DNA of 64,000 nucleotides from Metellina segmentata (lineage: Eukaryota; Arthropoda; Arachnida; Araneae; Tetragnathidae): assembly GCA_947359465.1 (NCBI GenBank), contig OX375878.1:89750377-89814376 (forward strand). Direction: 5' to 3'. The position numbers were made by a program, and so were the translations under genes. Each line of letters opens with the position of its first letter. Positions within the stretch are counted from its first letter, which is position 1. Of this stretch, positions 58,201 to 60,837 are shown one piece after another. Under the pieces are notes generated by a model, which did no database searches, was not told where the DNA came from, and worked only from the letters and a program-made list of their open reading frames with translations.

Positions 58201-60491
58201 TCAAAAATATCATTTTTATCTTCTGTTTTCAATACTGTTCCCGCGAAGACACGCCGGGACTATCAGGCCCGCGCATTGCCAAACCACAGAACATAAAACC
58301 AGCCCCTTAATGGAATTACTATTCCAGTTTCATGGTAGCTGAATTCAAGGTCATGTACGTCAAAACCACAGGCGTTTCAAGAATTTTTCCCTAATGTTTT
58401 CTCAGAAAAACATTGTTCAGACAGGCCTCAAAGGCCCGGCGCGCGCGCTGTATTTCCGTTTAAGATCGCGAAGGAGAACAGACGGATTGAAATTGTCTCG
58501 CTATTTGAGGTATGTGAATGAAATGAAAAGATGAAAATTACACTTGTTGGAACTAATAGAAAAATTAAAAAGAGCTGCCAAAAAAAATTTTATGTGGAAA
58601 GAATCGAGAAGTGATTTACCATTACTTGGATTTCATGAAAACATGACTTTGGTTTCCTATGCACTAATGAAACACAAATGCGCTGTCCTGTTATCTACAG
58701 TGCATAATGGTAGTGCCATTGATAAATCAATAGAAGAAGCCAAAAACCAGAGTTAATAACATTTTATAATATAACAAAGGTAACTACTACTTATTCTACT
58801 GTTAGAATAATCAAAAGATGGCCCATAGTTGTATATTTTTAGTATATTAAATATTGCAGCCATAAATGTCCGAGTTCTCCTGTTTTCAACAAAAACACCG
58901 GTGATTCATTATAGAAAACGAAATTTTTGTATCAAATAACTTTGTTTAGAACTTTTGAAGGGCCACCTCCAAGAAAGAAGTTTACTACTAATGCTTCCAC
59001 GTGAAATGAGAGAAAGACTAAACTGTAGACACACACACATACACACAGAGAGAGAGAGAGAAAGAAAATTGTGAAGCATCCCCTGCAAAAGACAAGAGTT
59101 CTTCAAAAAAGGTGCCATGTATGCCACAGCTCAAAGGACTGGACATCGCAGATTTTTCTGTGCTAACTGTGAAATAAATGTATATGCAGAACATAGCAGA
59201 AGCAGTGTCCTCTGCAATAAATGCTAGTAAAATGTGCAAGATTTATTTTCAATTTCTGAATGCAACAATAAAGTCATTTATCCTTTATGAATATTATTTC
59301 TAATTTGGGTCTTAAATTTCGTTTTTCAGTATCAAGGAGATATAATTATAAATTTAGAATGCATTTATTTAAAAATTTTATTTTAAATGCGATATTTATT
59401 TAAAAAGTTTATAGTTTATATTTTTCATAATGTGTTTCGATTAACTAAATAAATTTTTTACTGGAAAATATTTTTTTTTTTTGTGTTTCGTTAAGAAAAA
59501 ATTGTTTTGGGCTTACCAAGGTCGGGGCGCGTTTTCATGTAACAAGTAACGCGCATACCTGCAGGTTATAAGCTTTGGAAATTTTCATACAATATTATCG
59601 TTTATACCAACTGTATTTGAGTGAAATCCGTTAAGGGATGAAGGAAAAGGAAAACACCAGAACATGTAATAAAATATACAAGTCTCATGATTGATAGGAT
59701 TTGGAAACACTATTTCATAAATTATTACACAATGTTCATCCAAAACGTATTGTTGCATTTCAACGTCTATGATCATCAGGTCAGGGATATGTTTCAATGT
59801 TGCTGGTTATGGGATCAAACAACGACTTTAACATACTTCCAAGGAAAAATTATCAGAGGTAAGGTCCGGAGAACTGGGTGGTTATCTGAACAGTGCTTAG
59901 CCATATTCACACTTATCGCTCAATCCAACGATGATATATTTTCTTTTGTTATGTGATTGTTATTAACAAGTGGGATTCATTGTTCGACATATTCAAATAT
60001 CGATGAATTATTTGTGATACCCTGCTTATTATATACATTTTTACACCAACACCTAATTATCATTACTGAATCACAGAAACTTTAAATACATATACAAGTT
60101 ACTTGGTATACATATGTTACAAGCATTATAAAATATATTATTTCTCACATAATTCCTAGCATAAAAATGCAATATATCTCCATTGGTTACTTGACAATAG
60201 ATGATAAGTCCTTATTATAGCAAGAATTATTATGAACATGTGTGAAATATTTTTAAGTAGAACTATAGATCTTTAAAAGTTTATAAAGGCAACATATTCA
60301 AAAAGGTGGTTTATGTTTTCTACCTTGCAGGTTATACTGGAAGAAACTGTGAATCGCAGTGTAAATATGGATTTTATGGTATAGGTTGCGAGCAGCGATG
60401 TCAGTGTGACCCTGAGTACACTTGTCATCATGTTACCGGTGAATGTAAATGTGACATAGGTGGTATTAAAGAGTTATGTAGAAGTGACTGT
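8921..60491 (+). CDS. draper/MEGF10-like EMI + multiple EGF-like domain receptor, 3'-incomplete (22 exons)
   Basis: Seen: 22 exons with GT-AG borders join in a single open frame of 898 codons without a stop. Residues 1-20 are a signal peptide, about 22-93 an EMI domain, about 94-125 a first EGF module, and the rest is a run of laminin-type EGF modules of the MEGF class, 19 complete with a twentieth begun. Many modules carry N-C-S/T sequons, fitting a glycosylated ectodomain. Known: EMI followed by 15-17 such EGFs, one membrane pass and a tail with ITAM/NPxY-type motifs is the layout of Draper, MEGF10/11 and PEAR1, which recognise apoptotic cells or debris on phagocytes and glia. Inferred: this gene is a family member with a slightly longer array. 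No transmembrane or cytoplasmic exon is visible, so the gene should continue past the window. A secreted scavenger-type protein or a lineage-specific paralogue is also possible. Family assignment is firm; orthology is not. Confidence 0.88.
9137..9229 (+). CDS. Exon 2: EMI domain, middle part
   Basis: TTTACAG ends at 9136 and the donor GTAAGT follows 9229. Starts and ends in phase 2. Encodes residues 29-59 with two cysteines in the pattern A-C-F-L-F-I-K-C, plus the aromatic-rich stretch typical of EMI domains. The preceding intron is only 130 bp. Confidence 0.8.
9230..10655. other. Intron 2, first part: AT-rich, nothing recognised
   Basis: Apart from an imperfect pyrimidine run near 10270 and a partial palindromic repeat at 10449-10560 (TTAACACTCCAAG end), no feature is visible. 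Confidence 0.5.
10664..10878. mobile_element. Small TIR element (MITE candidate)
   Basis: A perfect 14-bp inverted repeat, ACAGTGGTGTAAGT at 10664-10677 and its complement at 10865-10878, bounds 215 bp of non-coding AT-rich DNA. Confidence 0.5.
10890..11705 (+). mobile_element. Degenerate Tc1-like transposase remnant
   Basis: Plus-strand frames interrupted by many stops still show the Tc1 order: D-K-S-R near 11165, T-I-M-V-W near 11270, F-M-E-D-N-G-A near 11415 (second Asp) and [12 protein letters not shown] near 11505 (Glu block). Heavily decayed. Confidence 0.7.
12060..12215. repeat. Palindromic TTAA-type repeat, copy
   Basis: GACGAGATATCTGATC, ATCTCGTCCATC and a terminal ...GGGTTAAA at about 12210, in intron 2. 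Confidence 0.55.
12338..12438 (+). CDS. Exon 3: EMI domain, C-terminal part
   Basis: ATTTTAG ends at 12337; donor GTAAGT at 12439. Encodes residues 60-93 with the family hallmark S-Y-R-T-E-W...E-C-C-P-G-Y, the double cysteine near the end of EMI domains, and a last N-S-C-A leading into the first EGF. Phase changes here from 2 to 1, and phase 1 is kept at every later border that lies within the last turn of an EGF. Confidence 0.85.
12504..13240 (-). mobile_element. pogo/Tigger-like transposon remnant
   Basis: Its end at 12504 reads CAGTAAGGTCCCGTTATAAC, with an immediate inverted GTTATAACGGAAATT, the style of pogo/Tigger TIRs. A minus-strand reading ends in ...[16 protein letters not shown] at 12837, resembling Tigger transposase C-termini. 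No DDE core is legible and the other TIR was not found. Confidence 0.5.
13255..13440. repeat. Palindromic TTAA-type repeat, copy
   Basis: Three palindrome cores (ACGAGATATCTCGT and variants) alternate with CAGATCTTACTAAC/AGATCTGGCCAG segments at roughly 50-60 bp spacing. Confidence 0.65.
13948..14053. repeat. 20-bp tandem repeat, about 5.5 copies
   Basis: Unit ATTGGTGATAATATTACATT with single-base changes between copies. Confidence 0.85.
14225..14450. repeat. Palindromic TTAA-type repeat, degenerate copy
   Basis: TGACGAGTTATCTGGTC, CTCGTCTATCAAGATC and CCTTGTCGAGAC are recognisable. It ends in AGGAGGGTTGA, a TTAA variant. Confidence 0.55.
14454..15840. other. Intron 3, remainder: unassigned
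   Basis: Holds an AT microsatellite (about 14750-14768) and, near 15200, GACCTTGCACTCTTAAACCC with CAATCAAC, a tail shared with segments at 17.84, 19.05 and 38.98 kb (a SINE/LINE 3' end). The 89-codon ORF at 14774-15043 shows no motif. Confidence 0.4.
15877..15969 (+). CDS. Exon 4: first EGF-like module
   Basis: TCCTAG ends at 15876; donor GTAGGG at 15970. Encodes [12 protein letters not shown]...[12 protein letters not shown], a six-cysteine EGF of the kind found directly after EMI in Draper/MEGF10. Symmetric phase 1-1, 93 nt. The next intron is only 97 bp. Confidence 0.85.
16067..16168 (+). CDS. Exon 5: start of the laminin-type EGF array
   Basis: ACTTTTTAG ends at 16066; donor GTAGGT at 16169. 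Encodes [11 protein letters not shown]...C-L-C-L-N-G-A-S-C...C-R-C-K-P. Symmetric phase 1-1 (102 nt), shorter than the later exons. It lacks the second N-terminal cysteine that B exons carry, and is probably the ancestral non-duplicated member. Confidence 0.85.
16301..17589 (+). mobile_element. Tc1-family transposon with intact ends, dead transposase (copy 1)
   Basis: Inverted ends built on CTCATTGCCATAAAAATTT, with only one difference across 32 bp, are flanked by TA at 16299-16300 and 17590-17591. The transposase starts [10 protein letters not shown] at 16532 and has a helix-turn-helix region ([14 protein letters not shown]). Frameshifts and stops break it. An in-frame 12-nt deletion at 17007/17008 removes F-S-D-E, the first catalytic Asp still present in copy 2. 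It lies in intron 5. Confidence 0.9.
17650..17870 (+). mobile_element. SINE with tRNA-like head (family 3)
   Basis: GTCGTGGCTCAATGGATAC resembles a pol III A box. The 3' end has ACTTGCGCCATCAAACCAC, the same tail as at 19.05 and 38.98 kb. Confidence 0.45.
18195..18339 (+). CDS. Exon 6: unit 1, type A1 EGF exon
   Basis: Begins after TTTCAACAG. Encodes G-W-K-G-Q-N-C...[11 protein letters not shown]...G-F-T-G-T-R; it closes one EGF and makes most of the next. Phase 1 to 2, 145 nt. The N-G-T-Y-G-x-Y-C signature defines subtype A1. Donor GTATTT is weak. Confidence 0.85.
18340..19627. other. Intron 6, first part
   Basis: Holds a (GT)n run at 18593-18608, a SINE-type tail with CATTGCGCCATCAAATCTA near 19055, and sequence that is probably the 3' UTR of the minus-strand LINE next to it. 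Nothing else recognised. Confidence 0.4.
19628..20345 (-). mobile_element. Non-LTR retrotransposon 3' fragment: RNase H domain
   Basis: The minus-strand 218-codon ORF carries [10 protein letters not shown] (RNase H Asp), [17 protein letters not shown] (C-terminal RNase H helix and last Asp) and a downstream [12 protein letters not shown]...C-x-C zinc-binding tail. This combination is typical of I/Jockey/R1-type LINEs of arthropods. A frameshift near 20285 separates it from [13 protein letters not shown] upstream. 5'-truncated. Confidence 0.85.
20346..21431. other. Intron 6, last part: nothing recognised
   Basis: AT-rich. The ORF at 20869-21054 is low complexity in character and has no motif. 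Confidence 0.4.
21432..21544 (+). CDS. Exon 7: unit 1, type B1 EGF exon
   Basis: Acceptor TTTAATAG ends at 21431, donor GTAGGA at 21545. Encodes [15 protein letters not shown]...C-T-C-N-T; phase 2 to 1, 113 nt. B1 members share D/G-R-W-G and end G-x-C-x-C. Contains an N-C-T sequon. Confidence 0.85.
22226..22276. repeat. (TA)n(TG)n microsatellite
   Basis: About 15 TA steps run straight into about 9 TG steps, in intron 7. Confidence 0.95.
22800..23675 (+). mobile_element. 5'-truncated LINE, reverse transcriptase C-terminal part (CR1/L2-like)
   Basis: The ORF 22801-23322 holds I-F-A-D-D (RT catalytic block C), then [19 protein letters not shown] and [14 protein letters not shown], the RT thumb and downstream signature of CR1/L2-type elements. 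After a frameshift the frame continues with [12 protein letters not shown] and R-G-H-G-Y-K-L to about 23640. It ends in a TATTTG-type 3' microsatellite tail (23647-23675), as LINE insertions do. Dead copy. Confidence 0.87.
24000..24404. repeat. Palindromic TTAA-type repeat with 175-bp tandem duplication
   Basis: A copy of the palindrome family (CGACGAGTTATCTCGTCG, CGAGATATCTGGTC, ATTGACCAGATCTTGGACG). Positions 24056-24230 are repeated almost exactly at 24231-24404, including the CCCACTTGGAGGATTGAATA end. Confidence 0.85.
24830..24915. repeat. Palindromic repeat, short copy
   Basis: GACGCGATATGTTGTCC, GGTCTGGTCAATTTTGCTAA and ATTCCTCGTAGAGAC, ending AGTAGGGTTAC, about 90 bp before exon 8. 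Confidence 0.55.
25004..25148 (+). CDS. Exon 8: unit 1, type A2 EGF exon
   Basis: Acceptor TACATACAG ends at 25003, donor GTACGT at 25149. Encodes [20 protein letters not shown]...G-Y-T-G-E-T. Subtype A2 is recognised by G-W-R-x-x-R/K-C and K-x-G/H-W/F-Y-G. 145 nt, phase 1 to 2. Confidence 0.85.
25540..25925 (+). mobile_element. SINE family 2 copy
   Basis: GTCCCGGTTCGAATCGAGG is a clear B box (25603-25621). The body contains TGTGGTGCCAGCAC, CATCTGACTATGATTCAAAATTACGAGGTG and AACTACCTACC, matching the complete copies. The A box is decayed. Intron 8. Confidence 0.65.
25926..27080. other. Intron 8, last part: nothing recognised
   Basis: AT-rich. Two loosely similar segments (near 26290-26370 and 26810-26900, both TGAAATGGTATCT/TGAAATGATATCT) suggest an old local duplication. 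Confidence 0.35.
27207..27319 (+). CDS. Exon 9: unit 1, type B2 EGF exon
   Basis: Acceptor GTGTTGCAG, donor GTAAGG. Encodes [15 protein letters not shown]...S-G-Y-C-D-C-E-S. The G-Y-C-D-C ending defines B2 and recurs at 41.1 and 51.6 kb. 113 nt, phase 2 to 1. Confidence 0.86.
28235..28263. repeat. 29-nt near-perfect palindrome
   Basis: AAAATCATGTATGG and its exact complement are separated by a single T, within what may be a family 3 SINE (tail GACTTTGCACTACAAAATTC near 28370). Confidence 0.8.
28463..28800. repeat. Palindromic TTAA-type repeat, long copy
   Basis: The left end, TAACCTGCC...CTCCTTAGGTGG, matches the left end at 46.97 kb (TTAACCTTCTTGGTGG) including the following AAGTCAAAA...CCCTGTA block. 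The right end has CAGATCTTGGATGATATATC and TTGTCGAAACAAC...GGTTAAC. Confidence 0.65.
29048..29189 (+). CDS. Exon 10: unit 2, type A1 EGF exon
   Basis: Acceptor TTTTGTAG, donor GTAAGA. Encodes [20 protein letters not shown]...G-F-S-G-T-S. 142 nt: one codon shorter than exon 6, missing next to V-G-C-I-C. The same one-codon loss is in exon 14. Confidence 0.86.
29190..29935. other. Intron 10: AT-rich, nothing recognised
   Basis: Short intron with A/T runs. CATGAAACTACA-type phrases recur three times near 29380-29450. Confidence 0.4.
29936..30048 (+). CDS. Exon 11: unit 2, type B1 EGF exon
   Basis: Acceptor AATCACAG, donor GTAAAA. Encodes [15 protein letters not shown]...N-N-G-T-C...C-I-C-K-K. 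113 nt, phase 2 to 1. Closest to exon 19 (shared S-C-N-E-T-C and C-I-C-K). Confidence 0.85.
30109..30666 (-). mobile_element. Internally deleted Tc1-like transposon, TA-flanked
   Basis: TIRs: CCCTACAATAATGGACCGG (from 30109) pairs with the complement of its right end at 30648-30666 with only two differences, flanked by TA at 30107-30108 and 30667-30668. The minus strand encodes only the C-terminal transposase half: [10 protein letters not shown] near 30460, then across a stop a legible [15 protein letters not shown] near 30350. Inserted 60 bp after exon 11. Confidence 0.88.
30669..31309. other. Intron 11 stretch: nothing recognised
   Basis: No conserved ORF or repeat end seen between the Tc1 derivative and the mariner remnant. 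Confidence 0.4.
31310..32178 (+). mobile_element. mariner transposase C-terminal remnant, split by a MITE
   Basis: [10 protein letters not shown] at 31321-31350 is the third-Asp block of mariner DD34D transposases. A poly-T tract and frameshift follow, then [10 protein letters not shown]...W-K-K-R-W-D-K to 31511. The frame resumes after the MITE at about 32090 with [12 protein letters not shown] and a stop at 32176-32178, the normal mariner C-terminus. The 5' two thirds are missing. Confidence 0.85.
31512..32084. mobile_element. hAT-like MITE nested in mariner
   Basis: Ends AAGGCCTCGAAATAT (left) and ATTTCGAGCCCTG (right) are inverted copies. Flanks GGATAAGT (31504-31511) and TCATAAGT (32085-32092) fit a decayed 8-bp target duplication, the hAT hallmark. 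The inner arms hold repeated GTGCACCT blocks. No transposase. Confidence 0.75.
32268..32470 (-). mobile_element. SINE family 2, 3' part
   Basis: Minus-strand copy: GTTAATTAACGTCGTACTGGAG, GGGATCGAACCCGAAACG and CTCTCCAAACTTCCACACCA are the family's conserved blocks. The tRNA-like head is missing. Confidence 0.65.
32610..32835. repeat. Palindromic TTAA-type repeat, copy
   Basis: The left end TTGAACCTTCCAAGGGATTT is nearly an inverted copy of the right end AACCTCTTGGAG...AATTAATA. Inside are TTCGACGAAATATCTTG and ATATCACGTCTATAAAGG. Confidence 0.65.
33372..33600 (-). mobile_element. SINE family 2, 3' part
   Basis: Same blocks as the copy at 32.27 kb: AATTAATTAACGTTGCACTGG, ATTTTGAACCATGTTCAGATG, CTCTCCAAACTTCC. 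Ends near 33600. Confidence 0.65.
33862..33965 (-). mobile_element. SINE family 2, short 3' fragment
   Basis: GTTAATTAATATCGTATTG and GGTTCGTGATCAATACCGAAG mark the 3' end of the family. Confidence 0.5.
34445..34775 (+). mobile_element. SINE family 2, complete copy
   Basis: The head GGGGCTGCGGTAGCCTAGTCGG carries the A box, GGTTGTGAGTTAGAAACTC the B-box region. After a G11 run come GTGGAAGTTTGGAGAGTGAGGTG, CATCTGACCGTGGTTCAAAATTACGAGGTG and TAATTTAACTACCTGCC. About 330 bp, 60 bp before exon 12. Confidence 0.75.
34835..34979 (+). CDS. Exon 12: unit 2, type A2 EGF exon
   Basis: Acceptor CTACACAG, donor GTATGT. Encodes [20 protein letters not shown]...E-G-Y-K-G-Q-K. 145 nt, phase 1 to 2. It lies about 60 bp downstream of a plus-strand SINE. 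Confidence 0.85.
34980..37104. other. Intron 12, first part
   Basis: Repeated 100-bp segments (CGACACAGGCCCAAAAGCAGAG at about 36460 and 36760) show an old duplication. Otherwise AT-rich with no supported gene; the ORFs at 35472-35909 lack motifs. Confidence 0.4.
37105..37563. repeat. 249-bp tandem duplication ending in a 20-bp hairpin
   Basis: 37105-37290 and 37354-37540 are copies (AAAAACACT, AACTAGCCC, CCAAGTCTAGTG, TTTCTGTTTGGACATGCTGCTG in both). At the end of the second copy, 37517-37536 and 37544-37563 are perfectly complementary with a 7-nt loop. Confidence 0.85.
37838..38060. repeat. Palindromic TTAA-type repeat, copy
   Basis: Bounded by TTAACCCTGCAAATG and ACCAGAAGGGTTAACTCC, that is TTAA at both ends. 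Inside are TGACGAGGTACTTG, GACGTGATACCTCGTC and GACGAGAAACCTCGTCGAGAC. Confidence 0.7.
38655..38830 (-). mobile_element. SINE family 2, 3' part
   Basis: GGTATCAATCCCGAAGGGAAAG, ATTTTGAACTACATTCAGATGAC and GCTCCAAACATTC on the plus strand are the complement of the family body. Confidence 0.6.
38831..39639. other. Intron 12 stretch with a SINE/LINE tail
   Basis: GACCCTTGCGCCATTAAACCCC near 38995 is the family 3 tail. The ORFs at 38992-39517 have no recognisable domain. Confidence 0.4.
39640..40696 (-). mobile_element. Tc1-like transposase, near full length but broken
   Basis: The minus-strand reading starts [18 protein letters not shown] at 40696 (helix-turn-helix), has stops near 40560 and then an open part 40485-40039 with [10 protein letters not shown] (first Asp) and G-L-L-I-W-G-G. 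After a stop it continues with [11 protein letters not shown] (second Asp, about 39985) and [10 protein letters not shown] (Glu, about 39870). TIRs not located. Confidence 0.85.
41110..41222 (+). CDS. Exon 13: unit 2, type B2 EGF exon
   Basis: Acceptor TTGTTACAG, donor GTAAAT. Encodes [15 protein letters not shown]...T-G-Y-C-D-C-A-N. 113 nt, phase 2 to 1. Preceded by the longest intron of the gene (6.1 kb). Confidence 0.86.
41700..42100 (+). repeat. Dispersed repeat R1, copy 2
   Basis: Matches 4745-5115 throughout with small indels; this copy has about 30 extra bases near 41850. Unknown family, same orientation. Confidence 0.65.
42773..43529 (+). mobile_element. Non-autonomous Helitron
   Basis: The 5' end TCTCTACTATTATAAAAGG directly follows an A (42772). 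The 3' end has a GCCAC-GCA-GTGGC hairpin (43508-43520), five spacer bases, and CTAG at 43526-43529 followed by T. TC start, hairpin, CTRR end and an A/T insertion site are the Helitron hallmarks. The 757 bp contain no Rep/helicase ORF, but do hold repeated GGTTTGCGAAGCAAACC palindromes (about 43234 and 43373). Confidence 0.75.
43927..44068 (+). CDS. Exon 14: unit 3, type A1 EGF exon
   Basis: Acceptor TTCAACAG, donor GTAATG. Encodes [20 protein letters not shown]...[13 protein letters not shown]. 142 nt with the same one-codon deletion as exon 10. A hAT-like MITE begins 88 bp after the donor. Confidence 0.86.
44157..44564. mobile_element. hAT-like MITE with long imperfect TIRs
   Basis: AGGCCCGGTGCATACATCCGG at left is the complement of the right end (44541-44564), and similarity continues inward for about 65 bp across GCAGTGGCGCCGC. 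The TIR style fits hAT, but no 8-bp target duplication is evident. ORFs inside on both strands are by-products of the GC-rich arms. Confidence 0.65.
44570..46276. other. Intron 14, last part: nothing recognised
   Basis: AT-rich. GGTACAA...GCTGCA/CCGGCC motifs repeat three times between 44565 and 44700 just outside the MITE, perhaps an older relative. Confidence 0.35.
46277..46389 (+). CDS. Exon 15: unit 3, type B1 EGF exon
   Basis: Acceptor TTTTAACAG, donor GTGTGT (poor consensus). Encodes [15 protein letters not shown]...N-G-T-C-I-C-A-P. 113 nt, phase 2 to 1. Confidence 0.84.
46800..46970. repeat. Palindromic TTAA-type repeat, copy
   Basis: TTTACGAGATATCTCGTC near 46819, GGACCAGATCTTAATATTG, GACGGGATATGTCGTTG, ending AAACCTCTTGGAGGTTTAA. 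Confidence 0.7.
46943..47675. repeat. 367-bp tandem duplication
   Basis: 46943-47309 and 47310-47675 are about 97% alike by eye. Each begins CGTTGAAACCTCTTGGAGG and runs through TTAACCTTCTTGGTGG, so the unit contains one whole left end of the palindromic repeat family. Confidence 0.92.
47676..48610. other. Intron 15, last part: nothing recognised
   Basis: AT-rich, no motif-bearing ORF or repeat end. Confidence 0.4.
48611..48755 (+). CDS. Exon 16: unit 3, type A2 EGF exon
   Basis: Acceptor TTTCTAACAG, donor GTGCGT. Encodes [20 protein letters not shown]...S-G-F-Q-G-D-R. 145 nt, phase 1 to 2. The G-W-R-x-S-R-C start links it to exon 12. Confidence 0.85.
49105..49310. repeat. Palindromic TTAA-type repeat, copy
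   Basis: Left end TTAATCCTCCTGG; cores GGACAAGGTACCTCGTC, GACAAGATATGTCATC and GACGAGATATCTCGG alternate with GACCAGAT segments. Confidence 0.65.
49359..51248 (+). mobile_element. Tc1-like transposon with in-frame triplication (copy 1 of family)
   Basis: TIRs based on ATTCGAAGACAAAA...GTTGCA(A/C)CT at left, and GTTGCACC with ...CACTAAGACA at right (as complement), flanked by TA at 49357-49358 and 51249-51250. Without the duplication the element is about 1.43 kb, a normal Tc1 size. The transposase is legible from about 49600 ([14 protein letters not shown]) through [16 protein letters not shown] (first Asp), F-Q-Q-D-N-A-R-L-H (50800) and S-P-I-D-N-I (50900). Stops and frameshifts make it inactive. 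Confidence 0.88.
49880..50564 (+). repeat. 231-bp repeat, 3 copies, inside the transposase
   Basis: Copies begin at 49880, 50111 and 50342; the last ends at 50564. 231 bp is exactly 77 codons, so the duplication preserves frame. The copies differ at only a few bases. Each carries the same TAA and TGA stops, so these were present before amplification. Confidence 0.95.
51420..51570. repeat. Palindromic TTAA-type repeat, copy
   Basis: GATATCTCGTCATTAAAAAG, AGCAGGTCTTGATCTTGTC and GTCGAGATATCTTGTT, ending ACATCTTGGAGGATTAG, 65 bp before exon 17. Confidence 0.65.
51635..51747 (+). CDS. Exon 17: unit 3, type B2 EGF exon
   Basis: Acceptor AAACGACAG, donor GTAGGA. Encodes [15 protein letters not shown]...T-G-Y-C-D-C-V-S. 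113 nt, phase 2 to 1. A copy of the palindromic repeat lies just upstream (51.42-51.57 kb). Confidence 0.86.
51800..51905 (-). mobile_element. SINE family 2 fragment
   Basis: ATCAAACCCGAAAGAAAGATCC and ATTTTGAACGTCGTTCAGGTGATGAGG correspond to the middle of the family, complemented. Confidence 0.5.
51906..52689. other. Intron 17, last part: nothing recognised
   Basis: AT-rich with no motif-bearing ORF. Confidence 0.4.
52690..52834 (+). CDS. Exon 18: unit 4, type A1-like EGF exon
   Basis: Encodes [20 protein letters not shown]...G-Y-L-G-V-R with donor GTAAGA. 145 nt, so without the codon loss of exons 10 and 14. The acceptor is an unusual AAG (TTTGTTTAAG) with a modest pyrimidine tract, but phase and length fit the family. 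Confidence 0.8.
53376..53488 (+). CDS. Exon 19: unit 4, type B1 EGF exon
   Basis: Acceptor CTTATTTAG, donor GTATGA. Encodes [15 protein letters not shown]...N-G-A-C-I-C-K-P. 113 nt, phase 2 to 1. Near twin of exon 11 in its first six residues. Confidence 0.84.
54025..54911 (-). mobile_element. Tc1-like transposon, internally deleted (copy 2 of the 49.36 kb family)
   Basis: The left TIR CATTCGAAGACAAAA is preceded by TA (54023-54024). The minus strand holds a transposase N-terminal part (54771 downward) joined directly at about 54550 to [19 protein letters not shown] (second Asp) and P-I-E-N-V-W-D-A (Glu). The section carrying the first Asp is deleted. The opposite end runs into the AT minisatellite with no TIR. 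Confidence 0.85.
54912..55585. repeat. AT-rich minisatellite, about 25 units
   Basis: A degenerate 25-28 bp unit of the type ATAATAGTATATTTATAT plus GAACA. It starts exactly where the Tc1 copy loses its TIR and ends about 55 bp before exon 20. Confidence 0.85.
55642..55786 (+). CDS. Exon 20: unit 4, A2-position EGF exon, hybrid sequence
   Basis: Acceptor TTAATTTCAG, donor GTAAAA. Encodes [20 protein letters not shown]...G-V-R-G-S-R. It sits in the A2 position but carries the A1-like E-I-P-C and D-G-T-Y-G, so gene conversion or an older origin is possible. 145 nt. Confidence 0.84.
56620..56732 (+). CDS. Exon 21: unit 4, B2-position EGF exon
   Basis: Acceptor TTCATTACAG, donor GTAAAT. Encodes [16 protein letters not shown]...C-F-C-T-P. 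113 nt, phase 2 to 1. It lacks the G-Y-C-D-C ending of the other B2 exons and is the most divergent of the four. Confidence 0.83.
56929..57230 (+). mobile_element. SINE family 2, complete copy
   Basis: tRNA-like head CACTGTAGCTCAGTTGGAAG (A box) and GATTGCGAGTTGCAATCTC (B-box region). The body has GAGGAAGTTTGGAGAG, GGTGGTTCAAAATTACGTGG and AGTTAATTAATTAGCTACC. Without a proper acceptor stem or anticodon arm it is not a tRNA gene. Confidence 0.75.
57457..57996. mobile_element. Foldback element related to 156-1248
   Basis: Arms 57457-57610 and about 57842-57996 are inverted copies beginning GTACAG at both ends, and share GAATTTGAATTT(A/G)TAGA and ATGAAxACGxxCTCTT. The GTCGTG...AAAAAACGA end and ATGAAGACG block also occur in the larger element. 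No ORF of note. Confidence 0.6.
58533..59230 (+). mobile_element. piggyBac transposase C-terminal remnant
   Basis: Reading across several frameshifts gives [15 protein letters not shown], then [31 protein letters not shown] and finally R-C-H-V-C-H...F-F-C-A-N-C-E...E-H-S...C-N-K-C-stop (59228), the cysteine-rich DNA-binding tail of piggyBac transposases. The N-terminal part is missing. GC-rich sequence at 58240-58450 may be the former 5' end. Intron 21. Confidence 0.82.
59025..59065. repeat. (CA)n(GA)n microsatellite
   Basis: ACACACACA followed by GAGAGAGAG, expanded inside the piggyBac remnant. Confidence 0.9.
59240..60330. other. Intron 21, last part: nothing recognised
   Basis: AT-rich. 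The 89-codon ORF at 59687-59956 has no motif and I do not call it a gene. Confidence 0.4.
60331..60491 (+). CDS. Exon 22: fused A exon plus the start of a B module
   Basis: Acceptor CTACCTTGCAG. Encodes [17 protein letters not shown]..., then [16 protein letters not shown]. The spacing from C-x-C to the next cysteine (8 residues) and then C-x3-C matches an A exon joined to the first residues of a B exon, so the usual A/B intron is absent. A consensus donor GTAAGT follows at 60492 in phase 0, and with it the total coding length is exactly divisible by three. A weak phase-1 donor (GTGGTA, 60460) is an alternative. Reading through 60492 adds 11 codons and a stop at 60525, a possible short secreted form. 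Confidence 0.72.
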
Positions 60492-60837
60492 GTAAGTATG
60501 CTATGTATGTTGGACAATCATTCTTGATTTCGAAACATTGCGGTTTCAAGTCATAAGACAGTAATTTTCTCCAAGTTACTTTTGTATACCCAATTATTGT
60601 CATTTTCAGTAACAGATAGAATTTGAAGTGATTAAATATGTGCGTTAATCAGAGAGCTATCAGATCGATGTAAAAATCCTTATAAACGCTCTTTCTTACT
60701 CTATTAAAACACAAGACAACGCTGGATTCACAACTTTTAAAACTGCTCTCTGAAATGTAACTGAAAATTAAAATTCTTACGTTTTAGTCTCTAATATTTT
60801 TAGGAAAAAATATTAATTTCTTGCAACAATTAGATCG

